A stretch of DNA of 64,000 nt from Derxia lacustris (GTDB lineage: Bacteria > Pseudomonadota > Gammaproteobacteria > Burkholderiales > Burkholderiaceae_E), in the NCBI RefSeq assembly GCF_002105195.1, contig NZ_MUHU01000008.1, positions 248,001 to 312,000 of the forward strand. The letters are read 5' to 3'. Of this stretch, positions 17,947-24,855 are shown piece by piece. The translations under genes were made by a program, and so were the position numbers. The notes beneath the pieces were generated by a model that worked only from the letters and a program-made list of their open reading frames with translations, was not told where the DNA came from and ran no database searches. Positions within the stretch are counted from its first letter, which is position 1; each line of letters begins with the position of its first letter.

Positions 17947-20900
17947 TCAATGGAAGTCCCGGCTCTTCGCCACCAGCCCGCCCAGCAACCCCGACAGATC
18001 CTCGATGCGCCCGGCAATCAGATGCCTGACCGCGCCGTCGCTCTGCCAGTTGCCGATCACGCCCAGCAGCCGCGCCGACAGCAGCGCCTCGCGCTGCCGC
18101 TCGATCAGATCGGGCCGCACGATCACGTTCACCGCGCCGGTCTCGTCCTCGATCGTCACGAACATCGTGCCCTTGGCCGTGCCCGGTCGCTGCCGGCCCA
18201 CCACCAGCCCGCAGGCGCGCGCCAGCTGGCCGTGACGCCAGAACGCCAGCTCTTCTGCGCTGCGATACCTGAGCGCGCCGAGCCGGTCGCGCAGCAGCGC
18301 CAGCGGATGCCGGCCGAGCGTGAGGCCGAGCGTGCGGTAGTCGTCGGCGATGTCGGCGCCCTCGCGCGGCGCGGGCAGTACCAGCGGCGCCTCGTCGATG
18401 CGTGAATCCTTGAGCATGCCGGGCAGCGGCCGCACGCCCGCCACCTGCCAGCGCGCCTGGCGCCGGTTGCCCGCCAGCGCCGCGAGCGCGCCCGCTTCGG
18501 CCAGCGCATCGAGCGCGCGCTTGTCCAGCTCGCAGCGGCGGCCCAGGTCCTCGACATTGACGAAGGCCAGCCCGCGCGCGGCCAGTTCGGCGCGCACCGC
18601 CAGCAGACGGCGCGCGGCGGCCTCCGGCAGGCCGGCGACCAGATGCAGCCCGAGCCGCACCGGCGACAGCGCCGGGGCCGGCGGCGCCGCCGCGTCGCTG
18701 CCGGCCGCCGCGGCGTCGCCCTCCAGCGCACTGTCCCAGTCGCTCGTCAGCACATCCACCGGCCGCACCTCCACGCCATGCCGCTGCGCGTCCTGCACCA
18801 GCTGGGCGGGCGCGTAGAAGCCCATCGGCTGGCTGTTGAGCAGCGCCACCAGAAACGCATCGGGGTGATGGCACTTGAGCCAGGCCGACACCCAGGCCAG
18901 CTGGGCAAACCCGGCCGCATGGCTCTCCGGAAAGCCGTACTCACCAAAGCCCTCGGCCTGCCTGAAGATCGCCTCGGCGAAGTCCGGCGCGTAGCCGCGC
19001 TCGACCATTCCGCCCACCAGCCGGTCGCGGAACCGGTCGACGCCGCCCTTGCGCCGCCAGGCCGCCATCGCGCGCCGCAGCTGGTCGGCCTCGCCGGCCG
19101 AAAACCCGGCCGCGATCATCGCGATCTGCATCACCTGCTCCTGGAACACCGGCACGCCGAGCGTGCGGCGCAGCGCCGGCTCCAGGTCGGGATGCGGAAT
19201 GTCGATGGCCTCCAGCCCCTGCTTGCGCCGCAAGTACGGATGGACCATGCCGCCCACGATCGGCCCCGGCCGCACGATCGCCACCTCCACCACCAGGTCG
19301 TAGAACTTGTCGGGCTTGAGGCGCGGCAGCATCGCCATCTGCGCGCGCGACTCGATCTGGAACACGCCCACCGTGTCGGCGCGCTGGATCATCGCGAAGG
19401 TGCGCGCGCAATCGCGCGGCACGTCGGCCATCGCCAGCGGCCGGCCGGTGCGCGCCGCCAGCTCCAGCGGCGAGGGCGCGCCCGTCGGCGCCGGCCCGGC
19501 GCGCCGCAGCTCGCGCGCCGCCACGCATTCGAGCGTGCGGCGGATGGCGGTGAGCATGCCCAGCGCCAGCACATCCACCTTGAGCAGCCCGAGCGTGTCG
19601 AGATCGTCCTTGTCCCACTGGATGACGCTGCGGCCGTCCATCGCGGCGTTTTCCACCGGCACCAGCTGGGTGAGCTTGCCGGCCGAAATCACGAAGCCGC
19701 CGACGTGCTGGCTCAGATGGCGCGGAAAACCCACCAGCGCATTGGTCAGCTCGATCCACTGCCGCACCCGGCGCGACTGCATCGTGAAGCCGGCCGCCAG
19801 CACGCCCTCGGGCCGCACCTGCTTGCCGTCCCACCATTGCTGCGACTTGATCAGCTGCTCCATCGCCGCCTCGTCGATCTCCAGCGCCTTGCCCACATCG
19901 CGCAGCGCCGAGCGCGGCCGGTAGCGGATGACCGTCGCCGCCAGCGCCGCCCGGTCGCGCCCGTACTTGGCATAGATGTACTGGATCACCTCCTCGCGCC
20001 GCTGATGCTCGAAATCGACGTCGATATCCGGCGGCTCGCCGCGCTCCTTGCTGATGAAACGCTCGAAAAGCAGGCTCTCGGTCTTGGGATCGACCTCGGT
20101 GATGCCCAGGCAGAAACACACCGCCGAATTGGCCGCCGAGCCGCGCCCCTGGCACAGGATTCCGCGCGACCGCGCGAAGCGGACGATGTCGTCGATGGTC
20201 AGGAAGAAGGCCTCGTAGCGCAGCTCGCGGATGAGCGCCAGCTCGCGCGCGACCTGCTTCCTCACGTTCTCCGGCATGCCCGCCGGATAACGCCCGCGCG
20301 CCCCGCGCAGCGTGAGCCGCGCCAGCCAGCTGGCCGGCGACCGGCCCGACGGCACGATCTCGGTCGGGTACTCGTAGCGCAGCTCGCCCAGGCTGAACGT
20401 GCATTGCATGGAGATGCGCACCGACTCGTCGAGCCAGTCGGGCCGGTACAGCCCGCGCAGGCGGCGCAGCGGCCGCATGTGGTTCTCGGCATTGGGCAGC
20501 AGATGCCAGCCGCATTGCGGCAGCGACAGGCCGACGCGGATCGCGGTCAGCGTGTCCTGCATCGGCTTGCGCGAGCGCTTGTGCATCAGCACCCCGCCCG
20601 CCGCCGTGATGCGCAGGCCGCTCGCGCGCGAGGCCCCCAGCACGCCGTGCAGATGCGGCACCTCGTCGCCCAGGTAATGGCGCTCGGCCACCAGCCAGGC
20701 GCGGTCGGCGCCAAAGCAGCCGGCGGCCCAGCGCGCCTCGGCCAGCAGCCGGCGCGCCGCGTCGCGCGTGGTGCCGCGCACCGACGGCAGCATCAGCACC
20801 AGGCAATCAGGCAGGCCGCGCAGATGCTCGAAGCCGGGCGTGCGGCCTTCGAGGTCGGCCACGGTCAGCGCGTAATCGCCCTTGGGCGCCCGCATGCGCG

Positions 20901-21276
20901 CCAGCGAGATCAACTCGCTCAGATGCGCATAGCCGGCGCGCGTGCGCGCCAGCACCACGAGGCGCGGCGCCAGCGGCGGCAGGGGCAGCGGCGGGCCGAA
21001 GCGGGCCTCCTCGGCGATCACCACCGGCGGCGCGGCCGGATCGGCATCGAGCGCGAACTCGCTGCCCGTGATGAGCGGCAGACCGCATTCGCGCGCCGCC
21101 TCCCAGGCGTGCACCACGCCGGCCAGCGAGCATTCATCCGTGATCGCCAGCGCTAGATAGCGCAGCCGCCGCGCCTCGGCCACCAGCTCGCGCGGGTGGG
21201 ATGCCCCGACGAGGAAGCTGAAGTTGCTGCGCGCGTGGAGTTCGGCGTAGCCGGGGAAGGGGGCGGGGTGGGGCAT
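17947..21276 (-). CDS. dnaE2: error-prone DNA polymerase DnaE2
   Basis: Second DNA polymerase III alpha-type subunit, 1109 residues, used in damage-induced translesion synthesis and mutagenesis. The PHP domain starts at once (YAELHARSNFSFLVGASHP near residue 10). The polymerase catalytic aspartates are in PDIDVDF at 416-422, and the DnaE2-type segments GVFQIESRAQMAML and VRPGPIVGGMVHPYLRRK follow. An OB fold lies near the C-terminus and the gene is intact. DnaE2 usually works with ImuA and ImuB encoded upstream in one SOS operon. Here neither is present: seven bases upstream is the end of a truncated integron integrase read in the same direction from a LexA-controlled promoter. ATG at 21276 is used; the frame's earlier ATG at 21345 lies inside the integrase remnant. 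Confidence 0.93.
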   Translation of the reverse strand: MPHPAPFPGYAELHARSNFSFLVGASHPRELVAEARRLRYLALAITDECSLAGVVHAWEAARECGLPLITGSEFALDADPAAPPVVIAEEARFGPPLPLPPLAPRLVVLARTRAGYAHLSELISLARMRAPKGDYALTVADLEGRTPGFEHLRGLPDCLVLMLPSVRGTTRDAARRLLAEARWAAGCFGADRAWLVAERHYLGDEVPHLHGVLGASRASGLRITAAGGVLMHKRSRKPMQDTLTAIRVGLSLPQCGWHLLPNAENHMRPLRRLRGLYRPDWLDESVRISMQCTFSLGELRYEYPTEIVPSGRSPASWLARLTLRGARGRYPAGMPENVRKQVARELALIRELRYEAFFLTIDDIVRFARSRGILCQGRGSAANSAVCFCLGITEVDPKTESLLFERFISKERGEPPDIDVDFEHQRREEVIQYIYAKYGRDRAALAATVIRYRPRSALRDVGKALEIDEAAMEQLIKSQQWWDGKQVRPEGVLAAGFTMQSRRVRQWIELTNALVGFPRHLSQHVGGFVISAGKLTQLVPVENAAMDGRSVIQWDKDDLDTLGLLKVDVLALGMLTAIRRTLECVAARELRRAGPAPTGAPSPLELAARTGRPLAMADVPRDCARTFAMIQRADTVGVFQIESRAQMAMLPRLKPDKFYDLVVEVAIVRPGPIVGGMVHPYLRRKQGLEAIDIPHPDLEPALRRTLGVPVFQEQVMQIAMIAAGFSAGEADQLRRAMAAWRRKGGVDRFRDRLVGGMVERGYAPDFAEAIFRQAEGFGEYGFPESHAAGFAQLAWVSAWLKCHHPDAFLVALLNSQPMGFYAPAQLVQDAQRHGVEVRPVDVLTSDWDSALEGDAAAAGSDAAAPPAPALSPVRLGLHLVAGLPEAAARRLLAVRAELAARGLAFVNVEDLGRRCELDKRALDALAEAGALAALAGNRRQARWQVAGVRPLPGMLKDSRIDEAPLVLPAPREGADIADDYRTLGLTLGRHPLALLRDRLGALRYRSAEELAFWRHGQLARACGLVVGRQRPGTAKGTMFVTIEDETGAVNVIVRPDLIERQREALLSARLLGVIGNWQSDGAVRHLIAGRIEDLSGLLGGLVAKSRDFH

Positions 21277-21283
21277 GGGCGGG

Positions 21284-21844
21284 TCAGGCGGGGAGGGCGC
21301 CCATGCAATCGCGCACGGTGATGCAGCCCCGGTCGAAGTCCACATCCTTCACGCGCAGCCGCAGGCATTCGAGCAGCCGCATGCCCGTGCCGTAGAGCAG
21401 GCGCGCAGCCAGCGTCGCGGGCGCGGCGGGCGGCATCGCCCCGAACAATCGCGCCAGTTCCTGCTGCGACAGCACCACCGGCAGCCGCTCGCGAGCCTTG
21501 GGGCGGCCGATGTCATCGAGCCAGGGCAGGTCAACGCCAAGCACCTGCCGATACAGGAACAGCAGCGCCGACAGCGCCTGCCGGTGCGTTGACGCCGATA
21601 CCCCGCGATCTGCCGCCAGATGGGTGAGAAAAGCCTCGACCTCGCCGAGCCCCATCTCCCGCGGATGCCGCAGACCGTGGAAACGCACAAAGGCTTTTTC
21701 CCACAGGCAATAGGCGCGCTCCGTCTTGAGCGAGTAATGCAGATAGCGGATGCGCTCGCGTACCTGGTCGAGCAGGCGCACGGATTGCAGCGGCGGGAGC
21801 GCCGGCACGGCGCGCGGGCGGTTGGGACGGAAAGGGAGCGGCAT
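21284..21844 (-). pseudogene. intI: integron integrase IntI, C-terminally truncated
   Basis: Tyrosine recombinase remnant of 186 residues. The N-terminal SAM-like domain and the start of the catalytic domain are very typical of Int[43 protein letters not shown] and [11 protein letters not shown], which contains the first catalytic Arg (R156). After VKDVDFDRG the similarity stops at about 21306 and the frame ends in CMGALPA. The IntI-specific extra helix and the remaining catalytic residues (His, Arg, Tyr) are gone, so it cannot recombine. Start at 21844 is chosen because the LexA box and promoter lie just upstream; the frame's first ATG at 21889 would be before the likely transcription start. 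Oriented away from the cassettes, as in intact integrons. Confidence 0.9.
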
Positions 21845-21860
21845 GCGGGTGCTGTTGGTG

Positions 21861-21876
21861 CTGTTTTTAAAAACAG
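21861..21876. promoter_or_regulatory. LexA box (SOS operator) of intI
   Basis: CTGTTTTTAAAAACAG is a perfect 16-base palindrome matching the LexA consensus CTGT-N8-ACAG. It lies 16 bases upstream of the chosen intI start and overlaps the -10 region of the promoter proposed on the minus strand. Integrase genes of many integrons are under LexA control in exactly this position, so the site fits both sequence and context. Confidence 0.88.
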
Positions 21877-21902
21877 TACATGGTGCCAACGCATTGAAGC
21901 AA
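21873..21902 (-). promoter_or_regulatory. candidate promoter for intI and dnaE2
   Basis: On the minus strand a -35-like TTGCTT (21902-21897) is followed after 18 bases by a -10-like TACTGT (21878-21873). The -10 shares four bases with the LexA box, so bound LexA would block it. The match to consensus is moderate. Transcription would begin near 21866 and run through the integrase remnant into dnaE2, since no terminator-like hairpin is seen between them. Confidence 0.5.
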
Positions 21903-22151
21903 CAGGGATTTCTGCGACCCGATGGGCGGTGTTATTGCGCAGGGGAGGTTTTATCGCGCACGGTCTGATATGGGCGCGGGATTGATGCTGGGTTTGAAGG
22001 TAGTTTTAGTACTAGGACTGAAATATCCATAGCGGCGAATGGCCGTGTCGAATCAATGGGTTGTGAAGTATGGTGCGGAGTAGGAATCGTGCTTGGCGGC
22101 GTGTTATCAGGCATGGCGTGCACGATAAAACTAGTTGGGGGTCACAAAGCC
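21877..22151. other. leader between intI and first cassette (attI region)
   Basis: About 275 bases without a convincing gene, between the LexA box and the first cassette gene. This is where attI and the cassette promoter lie in working integrons. The recombination junction is seen at its right end. No clear plus-strand promoter was found; TTGAAG at 21994 lacks a good partner. A short frame beginning at 22056 is in phase with the first cassette gene but has no cassette logic, since it would start outside the cassette. Confidence 0.55.
22134..22143 (+). other. attI x attC junction (cassette 1 boundary)
   Basis: GTTGGGGGTC, preceded by AAAACTA, fits the core GTTRRRY cut between G22134 and T22135, and resembles the AAAACAAAGTT end of the attI1 site. 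Its bases complement the R'' end GACGCCCAAC of the first attC at 22728 with one mismatch, as expected for the two ends of one cassette. Confidence 0.65.
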
Positions 22152-22712
22152 ATGATTCGCTTTGCAGCACAGCTTGCGGCGATAGCCTTAGCCGGAATTG
22201 CCAATACTGCCGAAGCACAGGCTGGAAAGCAAATTTTGGGAATTCCTTTTGGTGAACCGCTACGTATGCAGAAGTGTCCGTCCAACACGGAAGCGGCAAA
22301 GGCGCCTTGCTGGATCGACAAGCCATTTATATACAAACCCACGGGCGGAAAACTGGGTTCTGTCCACATTCCAAAACCGGAAAGCAGGCCGGAATGGGCC
22401 GCTCACGCTTGGTTTGAACTATCTCTGGATAGACAAGACAAGGTGCAACAGATCAAAGTGGAAATTTTTGGGCCTGCCGATCGACAGCAAATCGCCAGTT
22501 CCATCAGTCAGCGCTTCGGAAGGCCTACCGAGAATCAACTCGACCGCAGCGATGTATCGTGGGTGAGCTGGTCTACAGCAGAAGGGCGCGTAGAGATGCG
22601 ATGTCAAGAAAAGTGTTGGATCGAGTTCCGAACACCGTCTGAGCAACTCGCAAGAGAGGCTGAAAAGCGAGAACGCGAGAGAGTAAATGAAAATCGCCCC
22701 AAAGCTCCGTAA
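22152..22712 (+). CDS. cassette 1: secreted protein of unknown function
   Basis: Protein of 186 residues beginning 17 bases inside the first cassette. Residues 1-24 form a signal peptide (cleavage near AEAQA). The mature part has four cysteines, two in the segments QKCPS and KAPCWID and two in MRCQEKCWIEF, possibly forming two disulfides, and ends in a charged helix rich in Glu and Arg. No family was recognised. The ATG at 22152 is preferred over the frame's earlier ATG at 22056 because only the former lies within the cassette and starts a signal peptide. Base composition is poorer in GC than the chromosome, as in the other cassettes. Confidence 0.7.
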   Translation: MIRFAAQLAAIALAGIANTAEAQAGKQILGIPFGEPLRMQKCPSNTEAAKAPCWIDKPFIYKPTGGKLGSVHIPKPESRPEWAAHAWFELSLDRQDKVQQIKVEIFGPADRQQIASSISQRFGRPTENQLDRSDVSWVSWSTAEGRVEMRCQEKCWIEFRTPSEQLAREAEKRERERVNENRPKAP

Positions 22713-22727
22713 GCGAAAGCACCCTAT

Positions 22728-22791
22728 GACGCCCAACCCGGCGTTCCAGCGGACCGCCTTCGGCGGCCGCTGAACTAGCACGTTGGGCGTC
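22728..22791 (+). other. attC site 1
   Basis: Begins GACGCCCAAC and ends GTTGGGCGTC, so R'' is GCCCAAC (22731-22737) and R' is GTTGGGC (22782-22788), both matching the RYYYAAC/GTTRRRY consensus and fully complementary. Between them is the imperfect palindrome CAGCGGACCGCC-TTC-GGCGGCCGCTG expected for a folded recombination site. Cut predicted between 22782 and 22783. Confidence 0.92.
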
Positions 22792-22819
22792 AAAAAACCA
22801 TCTACCAACAGGGAGTCAT

Positions 22820-23374
22820 ATGAGTAATCCGCTTAACTTCACTTACGTAGACAACTCCAACGTCTTCATCGAAGGCAGCCGCGCCTCGGCTGTGGCCAAG
22901 AAAATGGCAGGTGCGGAGACGTATGTAGCGGCGATGAATAATCACGTCACCGACAAGTCTTGGCAGCCTGATTATGGTCGATTGCACGAGTTCGTTTGCG
23001 GAGATCGCTCCGAGATTGGGTGTGCGAAACTTTGGGGTTCGCCGCCACCATCGGATACGTTCTGGGACATGGTACGGCGCAAAGGATTCGAAGTAAAAAC
23101 CTACGAGAAAAATTTCGCTGGAAAAGAAAAGAAGGTCGATGTAGCCATTGCCCATCAGATTACGAAAGACGTGTATTCTGGAAAAATCCGCAAAGGCATG
23201 GACGAGGTTACTTTGGTCGCAGGAGATAAGGACTTCGTACCTGTGGTGGAGGATTTGGTAGAAAATGGATACATCGTCCATGTTGTATTCTGGGACAACG
23301 CCGCCCCAGAACTCAAGGCAGCGTGTAGTAAGTTCACAAGCCTGAATCCTTTCCTACCTCACCTCACAAAATGA
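22820..23374 (+). CDS. cassette 2: NYN-domain (PIN-like) nuclease-type protein
   Basis: Protein of 184 residues, the whole of which fits one NYN fold, a branch of the PIN-like metal-dependent RNases (LabA/DUF88 type). Acidic motifs sit where the family has its metal ligands: DNSN at 11-14, KKVDVAIAHQITKD at 104-117 and AGDKDF at 134-139. The final strand pattern GYIVHVVFW is also typical. It would be expected to cleave RNA, though neither activity nor target is shown by sequence. The ribosome binding site GGGAG precedes the ATG by five bases. The stop codon lies inside the next attC. Plausible role as a defence or toxin-like cassette. Confidence 0.82.
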   Translation: MSNPLNFTYVDNSNVFIEGSRASAVAKKMAGAETYVAAMNNHVTDKSWQPDYGRLHEFVCGDRSEIGCAKLWGSPPPSDTFWDMVRRKGFEVKTYEKNFAGKEKKVDVAIAHQITKDVYSGKIRKGMDEVTLVAGDKDFVPVVEDLVENGYIVHVVFWDNAAPELKAACSKFTSLNPFLPHLTK

Positions 23375-23438
23375 CGCCCAACCCGGCGTTCCAGCGGACC
23401 GCCTCCGGCGGCCGCTGAACTTCAACGTTAGAGCGCAC
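23373..23438 (+). other. attC site 2
   Basis: R'' GCCCAAC at 23376-23382 and R' GTTAGAG at 23427-23433. The central part differs from attC site 1 at only a few positions, all close to the apex or the R' side. GACGCCCAAC here complements the start of cassette 2 (GTTGGGCGTC at 22782), and GTTAGAGCGCAC here is the start of cassette 3. Cut predicted between 23427 and 23428. Confidence 0.92.
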
Positions 23439-23476
23439 AGGAAACCACTCGGCATTCTTTAAATAAGGAAAACAAT

Positions 23477-24178
23477 ATGGCTCAATGCACGGCCCCCAGA
23501 TACGGACATCGCACAGCGAGCGGACGCGCGAATTGTCCCGCTTGCGGTGGCGGCGGTTATCGCAGCTTTGGCGGGTACGCTTCCTACTCAACACCGTCTC
23601 GCTCTTATCCTGTAACTAGCAGTGGAGGCGGCGGAATCAGCTCAGGCTCATCTCGTGGCAGTGCGCGGCCGCGCTGGTCGAGGGCCGGATCGTCAGTGGT
23701 GTATACGCCCGCTGAGGTGCGATCTCTTACACCGATTCGAGAAAGCGTTGAAAGACGCTCTTCATTACCTGACCTCCGAGACGTTTTTCTGTGCCACGCC
23801 TGGGACGACCGAAAAGACGCGGCCAAAGAGCTGCATGACCTCCTCGAGTCCAATAACGTCACTGTTTGGTTTAGTGAAAAGGATGTCTTACTCGGCACAA
23901 GCCTTCTGCGCGAAATCGACAAAGGACTTGCAAAGTCTCGCGTAGGCATTGTTCTGGTCACGCCTTCGCTTCTGAAGCGCATCTCTGCAGAGGGCATTGC
24001 CGAAAAAGAACTATCGGCACTGCTGGCACGCGACCTATTGGTTCCAGTAGTCCATAACACTACCTACGAGGCGCTGCGCGACGTCAGTCCCTTGCTTGGG
24101 TCGCGTAGCGGTCTTAGCACTGCCGAAGAGTCAATGGCTGACATCGCGGCCAAGCTCGCCGAGCTGGTTGCTCTGTAG
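23477..24178 (+). CDS. cassette 3: TIR-domain protein with Cys/His N-terminus
   Basis: Protein of 233 residues. The N-terminus has C4, H11, C20 and C23 (GHRTASGRANCPAC), a likely small metal-binding knot, followed by a flexible Ser/Gly/Tyr-rich linker to about residue 75. A TIR domain of the bacterial TIR_2 kind covers about 101-233: first strand DVFLCHAW, BB-loop region FSEKDVLLG, strand VGIVLVTPSLL and helix AEKELSALL, where E178 is the best candidate for the catalytic Glu of NAD-consuming TIRs. Bacterial TIR proteins commonly act in phage defence by making NAD-derived signals or by destroying NAD. AAGGAA precedes the ATG. No partner gene is beside it, so it would act alone or with a distant protein. 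Confidence 0.85.
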   Translation: MAQCTAPRYGHRTASGRANCPACGGGGYRSFGGYASYSTPSRSYPVTSSGGGGISSGSSRGSARPRWSRAGSSVVYTPAEVRSLTPIRESVERRSSLPDLRDVFLCHAWDDRKDAAKELHDLLESNNVTVWFSEKDVLLGTSLLREIDKGLAKSRVGIVLVTPSLLKRISAEGIAEKELSALLARDLLVPVVHNTTYEALRDVSPLLGSRSGLSTAEESMADIAAKLAELVAL

Positions 24179-24188
24179 GACAAATAGG

Positions 24189-24251
24189 GTGCGTTCTAAC
24201 TCGTCATTGCAGCGGACTGCCTTCGGCAGCCGCTGAACTCCAACTACAAGG
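24189..24251 (+). other. attC site 3, right end degenerate
   Basis: The left end GTGCGTTCTAAC complements the start of cassette 3 (GTTAGAGCGCAC) with one mismatch, and the core CAGCGGACTGCC-TTC-GGCAGCCGCTG is a palindrome close to the other two sites. After GAACTCCAAC, where the others have G^TT, the sequence continues TACAAGG, so the R' box and cut site are lost. This marks the eroded end of the array. Confidence 0.8.
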
Positions 24252-24271
24252 ACTTCCCTACAAGGGCTTCC
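24244..24271 (+). repeat. tandem 14-base repeat
   Basis: Two head-to-tail copies, CTACAAGGACTTCC and CTACAAGGGCTTCC, differ at one base. They start at the broken R' end of attC site 3, so the duplication may be tied to the loss of that end. Confidence 0.75.
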
Positions 24272-24511
24272 CCGCCTGTCAAGAAAAAGCCGGCCCCGAC
24301 CTGAATGATTTCAGGCGCACAAAAAACCAGCCATTGAATCACGGCATTCAGCCAATCGCTCAATAAAGACTGACAGCGTCGAATCGGCAAGGATAAGACT
24401 GCGAAACTACAACCGGTCTTTGCGAGGTAATCGAATCGCCTCTAGCCCTGATGAAAGACGCACGCAGGGGCTTCGATCGTTGGTCGGGCTTGGCAATTGC
24501 CCATCGACTGA

Positions 24512-24670
24512 CTTAGAGCCGGTTTGAGAACTCAAAAGCAGCGGCCGGCAGTGTGACTTTAGCGGCATTTCTCAGCAAAATTGCCTAATTCTTGCGCAAA
24601 AACAGGGCAATCGAAGCTACGTCCAAGCCGCTTTTTTGACAACTAATTGGGTTTTCAAACGGGCTCTAAG
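24512..24670. repeat. MITE-like element with 20-base inverted repeats
   Basis: CTTAGAGCCGGTTTGAGAAC at 24512-24531 and GTTTTCAAACGGGCTCTAAG at 24651-24670 are inverted copies with two mismatches, enclosing 119 bases without a gene. This is the form of a non-autonomous transposable element or the two ends of a deleted insertion sequence. No target duplication is seen at the borders, so the insertion may be old. Confidence 0.6.
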
Positions 24671-24826
24671 GCCTGTGTGAAATCTCAATTGCGTGTTAAA
24701 AGACGTTCGAGGCGCAACTCTCACTCGCGCTCTGTGCAGCCGTTTCTGGATTTTCAAGCAAACTTCCAAGCGGAGCCTTGCCAGCCCGAGTTGTATTGCT
24801 CCAGCGTCAATCGCAGCCATGCTGAA

Positions 24827-24844
24827 AATTGGTCTTTCAAACGG
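24827..24844 (+). repeat. direct repeat of the MITE right end
   Basis: AATTGGTCTTTCAAACGG repeats AATTGGGTTTTCAAACGG of 24645-24662 with two mismatches, 182 bases downstream. It may be a leftover end of the same element family. It ends 11 bases before the next gene. Confidence 0.45.
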
Positions 24845-24855
24845 TGGGTAATTTC

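Larger units (their letters stand above)
21284..24251. mobile_element. degenerate chromosomal integron with three cassettes
   Basis: The unit has the standard integron layout: intI on the minus strand, a recombination junction, then cassettes on the plus strand, each a single gene followed by an attC site. Cassette limits can be set from the G^TT cut points: cassette 1 from 22135 to 22782, cassette 2 from 22783 to 23427, cassette 3 from 23428 to about 24244. In each case the first bases of a cassette complement the R'' end of its own attC, as required for an excised circle. The region is clearly richer in A and T than its surroundings. The integrase is truncated and the last attC lacks its R' box, so the array is fixed unless an integrase acts in trans. 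Confidence 0.88.
24179..24855. other. gene-poor tail of the cassette array
   Basis: About 680 bases with no convincing gene. It holds attC site 3, a tandem 14-base repeat, a short element with terminal inverted repeats and an 18-base direct repeat. Two short frames (24617-24820 minus, 24647-24877 plus) cover the inverted-repeat element and are not supported by a ribosome binding site or similarity. Composition is AT-richer than the chromosome. Confidence 0.7.

Noticed and set aside
18643-21156. An 837-residue frame opposite dnaE2
   Set aside because: Shadow frame; dnaE2 on the minus strand has full-length conserved sequence.
21845-21889. Longer intI start at 21889
   Set aside because: The LexA box and likely -10 lie inside this extension, so transcription would begin downstream of that ATG.
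21284-24251. Thoeris system formed by the TIR cassette and the SIR2 protein
   Set aside because: Thoeris genes are adjacent and its SIR2 protein is paired with a SLOG domain. Here the genes are 30 kb apart, one is in an integron cassette, and the SIR2 protein has STAND and TPR parts instead.
22728-24251. Repeats between genes as a CRISPR array or REP elements
   Set aside because: There are only three copies, spaced by full genes, with complementary ends and GTT cores, which is the attC pattern.
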